Part shown: piece by piece, positions 15,801 to 21,034 of the stretch
How positions within the stretch are numbered: position 1 is the stretch's first letter
Layout of the letters: each line of letters opens with the position of its first letter
Source: a virus
IMG/VR virus record: IMGVR_UViG_3300001850_000308
Coordinates: 1-22,663 of that record
Length of the DNA: 22,663 bases
Reading direction: 5' to 3' (one strand)
Notes under the pieces: generated by a model
The model's database searches: none
Told to the model about the DNA's origin: nothing
Seen by the model: the letters and a program-made list of their open reading frames with translations, nothing else
Position numbers and translations under genes: made by a program

Positions 15801-17210
15801 TTATAGTGGCTCTGTTGCTAAAGTCTCTTTAACACACTCTAAGTCAATAGTATATTCGGTAGTATAAAATCTGTGGTGTATTGAAGTTACTAAGTAATTT
15901 CCTGAATAAAATTTATCTTTGGCTCCACTTTCTGCTGCCTTTTCTGGCGATGGCATCTCAAATTTGACAACATCTCCAGCTTCAAGCAATCCATCTCCGA
16001 AACATTTGATGTTTAACTTAAAGTTATTTAGAGATTGTAACCTTGATGCCTTTTTAGAAGAGATCTCAGTAAGGTGATTTGGAGATTCTGGGGTCCCAGT
16101 TGCAGACATCATGTAAAGAGATTTAGTATATGGAGGCGAAGTAAACCTGTTCCCAAGAATATCTACAACCCCATGAAATAATTTCCCTGGTCCTTTGGGT
16201 GGTTTTTCGACATGTTGAAATTCTGAAAAAGAACCGTCATAGTTAAATGTATTGTGTTTCCAAGTCTTTGTGATTATGTCATGAGTAAGTAGGGTTGAAT
16301 TAAATAGTCCGACTGTGTTGTTCTCTAAAGAATCAAAAGACTTAATAACTTCATAATTTATGACATTATTAAAAGACATATAAGACAAAATCTTTTGCGG
16401 ATCAGACCCTGGATCGTCGTCAATATTTGACGGTCCGAAATATAAAGTCTTTCTTGGGTTGTATGACAACAACCAATCTAAAGAACAAAACCAGAATTTC
16501 TGAGAAACTTCTCCTGTCCAATCAGAGAGCTTAACATTATCTAAGACTTCGTTTTCTGTATTAATAACATCGTCTGCATAAAAGGATTGGAAAAATAACA
16601 TCGGCGGTTTATACATTGAGTTTTCTGGAATTGCCCTGGAAGTTAACCAAGAAATTGCTCTGAGGGGAGTCCAGTAAGGGATAATGATATCGTTTAAATA
16701 CTTAGTCCCGTGTATCTCATATCTACTGAGCGGATTCAACTTTTGAAGTACATTAAGAACAATATCGGAAATTTTCTTTCCTGAATAAGACTGGGAAAAT
16801 CTAAGATTTTTGTCCAGGATTAATTCTTCAGAACAAAAATGTAACTCATAATTTTGTGCTCTGTCAGCAATTAATTCTTTTTCTTTGATGTCGGTTATTC
16901 TTCCGATAAACCTTATGACATTTTTCGGACCAGGTTTCCATCTTCCCAGATCGTCTTGGCGATAGTACTTTGGCAATTCTAGTTCAACTTCTAAGATCTC
17001 GTTTCCTAAAATGGAAAATCCGTCTGAGATTGGACTAGAAGTTAAATTAACTGTTTCTGTTAAAACCAAAAATCCTGTAATAGTCGGAGAATAGATAGAC
17101 TCATAAAAATTCATTTCCCTGATAATACCTTTGTTGATATCGACAAACGTATTATCGTTTCTCAGAGTAACCTTGTTGATATTATATCTACCTGGTAATG
17201 GCTTAGGCAT
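15801..17210 (-). CDS. 27: Baseplate hub protein gp27-like (469 aa)
   Basis: The gene directly precedes gp5, as expected of the hub on which the spike sits. The N-terminus (INKGIIREMNFYESIYSPTI, then TGFLVLTETVNL) and the segments IRFIGRITDIKEKE (about 98-111) and DKNLRFSQSYSGKKISDIVL (about 131-150) resemble the gp27/gpD/VgrG-type hub fold, in which a barrel with a G-x-I-x-x-x motif is followed by a segment of this kind. The C-terminal DVVKFEMPSPEKA and FYSGNYLVTSIHHRFY...YTIDLECVK are also typical of such hubs. It overlaps the gp53 gene by one base in a TAATG junction, so it is probably translated by coupling. It is longer than T4 gp27 (391 aa). Identity to gp27 is by fold-like motifs and position, not by strong sequence similarity. 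Confidence 0.8.
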   Translation of the reverse strand: MPKPLPGRYNINKVTLRNDNTFVDINKGIIREMNFYESIYSPTITGFLVLTETVNLTSSPISDGFSILGNEILEVELELPKYYRQDDLGRWKPGPKNVIRFIGRITDIKEKELIADRAQNYELHFCSEELILDKNLRFSQSYSGKKISDIVLNVLQKLNPLSRYEIHGTKYLNDIIIPYWTPLRAISWLTSRAIPENSMYKPPMLFFQSFYADDVINTENEVLDNVKLSDWTGEVSQKFWFCSLDWLLSYNPRKTLYFGPSNIDDDPGSDPQKILSYMSFNNVINYEVIKSFDSLENNTVGLFNSTLLTHDIITKTWKHNTFNYDGSFSEFQHVEKPPKGPGKLFHGVVDILGNRFTSPPYTKSLYMMSATGTPESPNHLTEISSKKASRLQSLNNFKLNIKCFGDGLLEAGDVVKFEMPSPEKAAESGAKDKFYSGNYLVTSIHHRFYTTEYTIDLECVKETLATEPL

Positions 17211-17857
17211 TATTGAGAAATTAGCCTTTCAAATTCAGCAACAAATGTATTAATAAAAGAGGGAGTGACAACGTAGAATTGTCTTTTCTTTTCGTTCTGA
17301 ACTGTTTCCCACTCCAACAAATCCTGGGAATATCTCATTAATCTGATTCCTGAGGCACCATTTTGGTATTCTGAATATGTATAATAAGAATCGTAGTCTG
17401 TCCCACCTATAGTTAGTTTATTTAAGGGAGAAGTTGCACCTGTATATGACACTTCCTGGAAGTTTTTAGCTTTGTCTTCGTTTTCGTTTTCCAGATAAGT
17501 TTCGTAATTAGGTCTTACCCAATACTTAAATTGTTGGGTCGCCGCTGCTGCCGATCCATATTTGCCGACAATGTATTCCCCAAATTCTCTGTAAGGCAAG
17601 GGAAAATCATAGAACCTATCAAAAAGATTATTTGCCAGTAGGATTGTCCAGTAATATTCCTGGGTTCCATAGAGCTTAATAGAGATAGATTCTAGAGTTT
17701 CTCCTTCTAACATTGTATACTTGTAAAATACTGCCTTGTCGTCATAAGGAGAAATCTTACGAACAACCCTGGATGTGATGTCTTTTAATACAATAGACTT
17801 GTTTGGATCCAGGAAATCTGGGTATAGTAGATAATTAAACTTAGAAAAGTATGGCAT
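17210..17857 (-). CDS. 53: Baseplate wedge protein gp53 (215 aa)
   Basis: The central segment EGETLESISIKLYGTQEYYW and LLANNLFDRFYDFPLP (about residues 50-86) is the gp53 signature: a LysM-like region followed by a YYW...L.NN..D motif, comparable with T4 gp53 (196 aa). The C-terminus ends with KKRQFYVVTPSFINTFVAEF, matching the family's final helix. An internal SYTGATSPLN echoes the GATG insertions of the other wedge proteins, but in imperfect form. In T4, gp53 completes the wedge and allows the six wedges to join around the hub. It lies 2 nt after the gp48-like gene and overlaps the hub gene by one base. Confidence 0.9.
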   Translation of the reverse strand: MPYFSKFNYLLYPDFLDPNKSIVLKDITSRVVRKISPYDDKAVFYKYTMLEGETLESISIKLYGTQEYYWTILLANNLFDRFYDFPLPYREFGEYIVGKYGSAAAATQQFKYWVRPNYETYLENENEDKAKNFQEVSYTGATSPLNKLTIGGTDYDSYYTYSEYQNGASGIRLMRYSQDLLEWETVQNEKKRQFYVVTPSFINTFVAEFERLISQ

Positions 17858-17859
17858 AA

Positions 17860-18876
17860 TTATTTTCCGAATAACCCACCAAGTGCTCCTGTCACTGAGT
17901 TGACTAACTGTTGTTCTTCTGCACCAGTTAACATTGGAGCTTCTTCTTTTTGGTGTTCATTGAAAACATCTGAGATAAGATCTTTGGTAATTAGTACCGT
18001 TTCCTTGAACCTGATTTTAAGATCAATTTCTACTGGTGCGCCTGTATTTCTGAACGTGGCGTATTCTCCTCCACCAGAATAGTCTACCTCCAGACTAGTG
18101 ATAACGCTGGTTGCGATCTTGGAAAGATATGTGTTCAATCTACAAAAAGTTTTTCCCTTTTCGTCTTTATCAATTCTCCAGAATTGAATATTAAAATCTG
18201 ATGGGTATTTGTATAGATACCCGCCTCCAACCAATGTTGGATGCATATGATATTTCAATTCGTTAATAATATTTTTGATTCCCTCAGATTCTTCTTGATT
18301 TTTTGCTATTAGCTTCCAGTTAAAATCAAATTCCCTGAACCTCGGACCTTGAAACAAAAGTTCTTTGTGCGGGTTCAATGCTAACTTATTTCTGAATCCT
18401 TCGACTTTAAGCCCATATATAGCAGCTTCTTTCACAAGCGACGCTGCCTTTCCTGCAATACCTCCTGCTATTGGAGCAGCAGCATTTAAGTATTTTTCAG
18501 CAAGGTCAGACATAGCTCCACCAGCAGACATTGCTAATTTAAGAGCTTCATTTCCAAATTCTAGATCTGTATAATCTACACCAAAGTTTGTTGCAATGTT
18601 TGTGGGAACAGGTAGATAGATAATTTTGGAAGTCTTTCTTCCTGTCTGGGGTGTAGGTGTAATTGTTAGAGAATTCCCAAACTGTTTATTACTGTAATAC
18701 TTAGCTAATTCTTGTCCAGTTAATCTAGTTCCATCTAACGCTTTGATTGTTCTAAATTCGTCTTGTTCTTCTTCTTTAACCGTATCAGTGTTTATGTACA
18801 GAGCCATAAATTGATTGCCGAATCGGTTAGAATCTGTTGCAAGAGTTGAGGGATATTTTAGAGCTTCAGTAGCCAT
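17860..18876 (-). CDS. 48: Baseplate tail-tube cap/junction protein gp48-like (338 aa)
   Basis: The open frame extends to an ATG at 18915, but ATG 18876 (MATEALKYPSTLATDSNRFG) is preferred. The 13 upstream codons would be translated from inside the divergent promoter, and the YPS...DSNR start is family-like. The segment FQGPRFREFDFNWKLIAKN (about residue 181 on) followed by ESEGIKNIINELKYHMHP is characteristic of gp48-type tube junction proteins, as is FNIQFWRI. A hydrophobic Ala/Gly-rich helix (about 101-145, AAAPIAGGIAGKAASL) precedes it. T4 gp48 is 364 aa and sits on the hub, where the tube starts. There is no Shine-Dalgarno; the ATG coincides with the expected transcription start of the late promoter. 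gp54 or a related tube protein is the main alternative. Confidence 0.82.
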   Translation of the reverse strand: MATEALKYPSTLATDSNRFGNQFMALYINTDTVKEEEQDEFRTIKALDGTRLTGQELAKYYSNKQFGNSLTITPTPQTGRKTSKIIYLPVPTNIATNFGVDYTDLEFGNEALKLAMSAGGAMSDLAEKYLNAAAPIAGGIAGKAASLVKEAAIYGLKVEGFRNKLALNPHKELLFQGPRFREFDFNWKLIAKNQEESEGIKNIINELKYHMHPTLVGGGYLYKYPSDFNIQFWRIDKDEKGKTFCRLNTYLSKIATSVITSLEVDYSGGGEYATFRNTGAPVEIDLKIRFKETVLITKDLISDVFNEHQKEEAPMLTGAEEQQLVNSVTGALGGLFGK

Positions 18877-18881
18877 ACAAC

Positions 18882-18889
18882 TATTTATA
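18882..18889 (-). promoter_or_regulatory. T4-type late promoter for the leftward baseplate operon
   Basis: The minus strand reads AGTATAAATAGTTGTATGGC. The exact T4 late box TATAAATA is followed by 5 nt and then ATG 18876. With T4 geometry (box at about -13 to -6) the transcript would begin at or very near the A of the ATG. It forms one arm of a perfect 17-bp palindrome with the plus-strand promoter. Confidence 0.8.
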
Positions 18890-18890
18890 C

Positions 18891-18898
18891 TATAAATA
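18891..18898 (+). promoter_or_regulatory. T4-type late promoter for the rightward gp4 operon
   Basis: The plus strand reads CTATAAATAACCATAATGAGG. TATAAATA is followed by 6 nt and then ATG 18905, so transcription would start about one base before the start codon. No Shine-Dalgarno precedes gp4. Confidence 0.8.
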
Positions 18899-18904
18899 AC
18901 CATA

Positions 18905-19351
18905 ATGAGGAACACTTATAAGGGAAAGTTCACACCGAAAAACCCACACAAGTACAGAGGCGACGTAAACAATATTGTCTTTAGATCTTCCTGGGAATAT
19001 AAACTAATGAAGTTCTTGGACGATTATGACGATGTCTTAGAATACGGATCAGAAGAAATAATCATACCTTATATCTCTCCGTTAGATGGCAAGATGCATC
19101 GTTACTTTGTAGACTTTTATGTAAAGCTACGGGACTCTTCTGGGAAAATCCAGACTTATATTATAGAAGTAAAGCCATGGGTCCAGACTCAGCCACCTGT
19201 TCAAAAGAAAAGGGTAACAGCTGGGTATCTAAAAGAATGTCAAACCTTTGCTGTAAACCAAGCCAAGTGGAAAGCAGCAGAGAAATTTGCCCAGATAAAC
19301 GGAATCCAGTTTAAGGTAATGACCGAAAAAGAATTGTTTGGTAGGCAATAA
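18905..19351 (+). CDS. 4: Head completion protein gp4 (148 aa)
   Basis: The full length matches T4 gp4 (150 aa) with shared blocks: GKFTPKNPHKYRGD, then IVFRSSWEYKLMKFLDDYDD, SEEIIIPYISPLDGKMHRYF, VDFYVK, YIIEVKPWVQTQPP, NQAKWKAAEKFAQ and the C-terminal TEKELFG. The pattern E (in SSWE), D (in YFVDF) and E-V-K fits a PD-(D/E)XK-like nuclease core, as has been noted for gp4/TnsA-like folds. In T4, gp4 acts after DNA packaging to finish the head for tail joining. Its place beside gp53 and gp5 recalls T4, where gene 4 also neighbours 53 and 5, although here it faces away from them. It has no Shine-Dalgarno and begins immediately after a late promoter. Confidence 0.93.
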   Translation: MRNTYKGKFTPKNPHKYRGDVNNIVFRSSWEYKLMKFLDDYDDVLEYGSEEIIIPYISPLDGKMHRYFVDFYVKLRDSSGKIQTYIIEVKPWVQTQPPVQKKRVTAGYLKECQTFAVNQAKWKAAEKFAQINGIQFKVMTEKELFGRQ

Positions 19352-19354
19352 ATA
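19347..19354 (+). promoter_or_regulatory. Possible late promoter variant before the tube-fold gene
   Basis: The plus strand reads GGCAATAAATAATAGTATGCC. AATAAATA (one mismatch to TATAAATA) lies 5 nt before ATG 19360, the same spacing as at the gp48 start. It overlaps the gp4 stop codon, so chance is possible. Confidence 0.4.
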
Positions 19355-19359
19355 ATAGT

Positions 19360-20106
19360 ATGCCTTTAAACCTACAAGAATTCATTTCAAATGTTTCTAG
19401 TGACACTCTGAAAAAGTCTAGATTTGAAGTTAAATTTTTAAGTTTTCCGAGTGTAACTAGTGATTTTTTAAATCTAGACCCAACAGAAGAACCAGTGTTT
19501 AGAGGCGGAACCTTTGACGTTAAGAACCTGACGTTTCGATGTGAATCTTGTTCTCTTCCAGGAATGCAGTTACTCACTAAAGACTATAAGTTGTATTCTG
19601 GGATGCCAAACCTAAAAATTCCAAACGGTAGAGAACACGACGACATCGACTTTACCTTTATTTCTTCCTCAGAGATGAGAGAAAAAAAGGCGATTGAAGC
19701 CTGGATTTACACGATCAATAATTTCTCAAATAACAACCTGGCGTATTATGACGACATTAAAGCGGATATCCAGATAGATGTGTATAGCGACGAATTTAAA
19801 TCGGCAACAGCAGATTATAAAATTACATATGAGCCTCCATATCAAGACGAAAGATTTAGAGGCACCTTGACTGAAATAATTCCAGGAACTCCATCTGGTC
19901 CAAAAAAAGTCTATTCAATTAAACTAATCGGCGCATATCCTCTCAGATTAGAAAGTCTTCCAGTTTCCTGGAACGACACAGATGAATTGATTAAATTCAC
20001 AACAACGTTTACATACGAACAACTAGAATTTATAGCAGAAGGTTTTTCTCATAATGAAAAGACCTTTGATAGAACCAATCAACCCAGCGACATACCAGCT
20101 CAATAA
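19360..20106 (+). CDS. 54: Tail-tube-fold protein, probably baseplate tube initiator gp54 (248 aa)
   Basis: The protein has the outline of the T4 gp19/gp54 tail-tube fold. An N-terminal LKKSRFEVKF strand is followed by LTFRCESCSLPGMQLLTKDY (about 53-72), then a middle part with DDIDFTFISSSEMREKKAIE and WIYTINNF (an extended strand and a helix), and a C-terminal YSIKLIGAYPLRLESLPVSW followed by DELIKFTTTFTYEQLEF. The last block resembles T4 gp19 LWPTNVGELQLDWDSN...IQTFEVTLALDYWE. At 248 aa it is longer than the major tube protein (163 aa) and shorter than T4 gp54 (320 aa), so tube initiator is preferred, with a tube protein variant as alternative. No good Shine-Dalgarno lies at a normal distance. 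Its position before gp26 and a tape-measure gene agrees with a role in tube or hub formation. Confidence 0.7.
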   Translation: MPLNLQEFISNVSSDTLKKSRFEVKFLSFPSVTSDFLNLDPTEEPVFRGGTFDVKNLTFRCESCSLPGMQLLTKDYKLYSGMPNLKIPNGREHDDIDFTFISSSEMREKKAIEAWIYTINNFSNNNLAYYDDIKADIQIDVYSDEFKSATADYKITYEPPYQDERFRGTLTEIIPGTPSGPKKVYSIKLIGAYPLRLESLPVSWNDTDELIKFTTTFTYEQLEFIAEGFSHNEKTFDRTNQPSDIPAQ

Positions 20107-20126
20107 TAATGGAGATATTATAATAA

Positions 20127-20849
20127 ATGGCATTACCTAAACTACAACATCCTACCTCTGAAGTGAAAATACCTTCTACAAAAGAGAAGTGTATTATTAG
20201 ACCGTATACTGTAAAGGAACAGAAAATTCTTCTGATGTTAAAAGAATCATCAGATTCAGACGAGATAGTAAGAACATTAAAAGACTTAATAACTTCTTGC
20301 TGTAATACGAAAATAAACGTGGAAAAACTTGCTTACTTTGATCTAGAATACCTATTTCTACAGATAAGAGCAATTTCAGTCGGCGAGTTTTCTTCTCTTA
20401 GCTATAAGTGCAACAACATTGTTGATGACAAACGATGCGGTAAGGTTAATCAAATCGATATTGATTTGACATCTATATCAGTAGACTTTTCTGGGGTTAA
20501 ACCAAAAGAAGTACAAATTCAGCAAGGTATCTCAATTAGGCTAAATTTCCCTAATGTTGAATCAGCGAAACATATTCTAGAATATAGAGAATCAAATAAT
20601 ATCGATTCTTTAATAGCTGCTATTATTAACGACGTAGATGTAATAAAAGACTCGGAGAAAATCTACGACGATTTCACTAAAGAAGAGTTAGCAGAATTCT
20701 TGTATGCATTACCAATTGAAGCCTTTGAGAAGATCTTAGAATTCTATATCTCTTGTCCGACGCTTAAAAAGGTTGTCAACTTTGTTTGTTCTTCTTGCGG
20801 TTATAAAGAAGAGATTACATTATCAGGAGTCCAGGATTTTTTCGAATAG
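20127..20849 (+). CDS. 26: Baseplate hub/tail assembly chaperone gp26-like (240 aa)
   Basis: The frame resembles the T4 gp26 family (PF12322-type; T4 protein 208 aa): a start with HPTSEVKIPSTKEKCIIRPY, then EQKILLMLKES, FDLEYLFLQIRAISVGEFSS, and LSYKCNN. C95, C104, C221 and C224 (CxxC at the C-terminus, VCSSCGYKEE) could form a zinc site; this is visible in sequence but untested. The ribosome-binding site GGAGA lies 11 nt upstream. Its last codons are GAT TTT TTC GAA TAG, containing a slippery heptamer, and the -1 frame continues to 21034. It directly precedes the tape-measure-like gene, the place of lambda gpG/gpGT, so it is most likely a tail assembly chaperone for that protein. In T4, gp26 is a hub-assembly protein. 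Confidence 0.82.
   Translation: MALPKLQHPTSEVKIPSTKEKCIIRPYTVKEQKILLMLKESSDSDEIVRTLKDLITSCCNTKINVEKLAYFDLEYLFLQIRAISVGEFSSLSYKCNNIVDDKRCGKVNQIDIDLTSISVDFSGVKPKEVQIQQGISIRLNFPNVESAKHILEYRESNNIDSLIAAIINDVDVIKDSEKIYDDFTKEELAEFLYALPIEAFEKILEFYISCPTLKKVVNFVCSSCGYKEEITLSGVQDFFE
20837..20843 (+). promoter_or_regulatory. Candidate -1 ribosomal frameshift site T TTT TTC
   Basis: The heptamer T TTT TTC is in the gp26 frame as TTT TTC, one codon before the GAA TAG end. Both codons are read by the same Phe tRNA and re-pair perfectly after a -1 slip. The -1 frame then has no stop until 21032-21034. No clear stem-loop is visible just after it; the 10-bp palindrome AATAGCTATT (20845-20854) has no loop. Confidence 0.7.
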
Positions 20850-21034
20850 CTATTTGTAATGACGATTTGACGAACTACTTTATCTCTAATTTCACTATGG
20901 CTCAGTATTATAAGTATTCATTAACTGAGTTAGATGACATGTATCCATGGGAAAGAGAAATCTATATTTCTTTATTAAACAAGCACATCGAAGAGGAAAA
21001 CGAGAGAAGAAAAAATGCCAACAGAAATGGATAA
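20843..21034 (+). CDS. -1 frameshift extension of gp26 (GT-like tail, 63 aa)
   Basis: After a -1 slip at 20837-20843 the ribosome reads 63 residues (RIAICNDDLTNYFISNFTMA at the start, then QYYKYSLTELDDMYPWEREI and YISLLNKHIEEENERR), giving a 302-aa fusion with gp26. The segment LTELDDMYPWEREIY...L...IEEEN resembles the T part of phage GT chaperones, where an [YP]WE.E motif before a charged helix is frequent. The internal ATG at 20897 has no Shine-Dalgarno, so independent translation of a 45-aa protein is the less likely reading. The -1 frame overlaps the start of the tape-measure gene (21015) by 20 bases. Confidence 0.7.
   Translation, partial: RIAICNDDLTNYFISNFTMAQYYKYSLTELDDMYPWEREIYISLLNKHIEEENERRKNANRNG

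Larger units (their letters stand above)
18882..18898. repeat. 17-bp palindrome of two back-to-back late promoters
   Basis: TATTTATA-C-TATAAATA is an inverted repeat with a single central base. Each arm is a late promoter box on one strand, driving the gp48 unit leftward and the gp4 unit rightward. The whole intergenic gap, 18877-18904, is only 28 bp. Confidence 0.9.

Noticed and set aside
18877-18915. Longer gp48 start at ATG 18915
   Set aside because: It would place 13 codons over the divergent promoter and past the gp4 start, with no ribosome-binding site; the family-like N-terminus begins at ATG 18876.
20845-20854. AATAGCTATT palindrome after the slippery site as a frameshift-stimulating hairpin
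   Set aside because: It is a 10-bp palindrome with no room for a loop and is only AT-rich; it would not form a stable hairpin at the right distance.
20897-21034. Independent 45-aa gene starting MAQYYKYSLTELDD
   Set aside because: No Shine-Dalgarno is present, and the same frame is open without stop back to the slippery site at the end of gp26. Frameshift fusion explains it better, though not exclusively.
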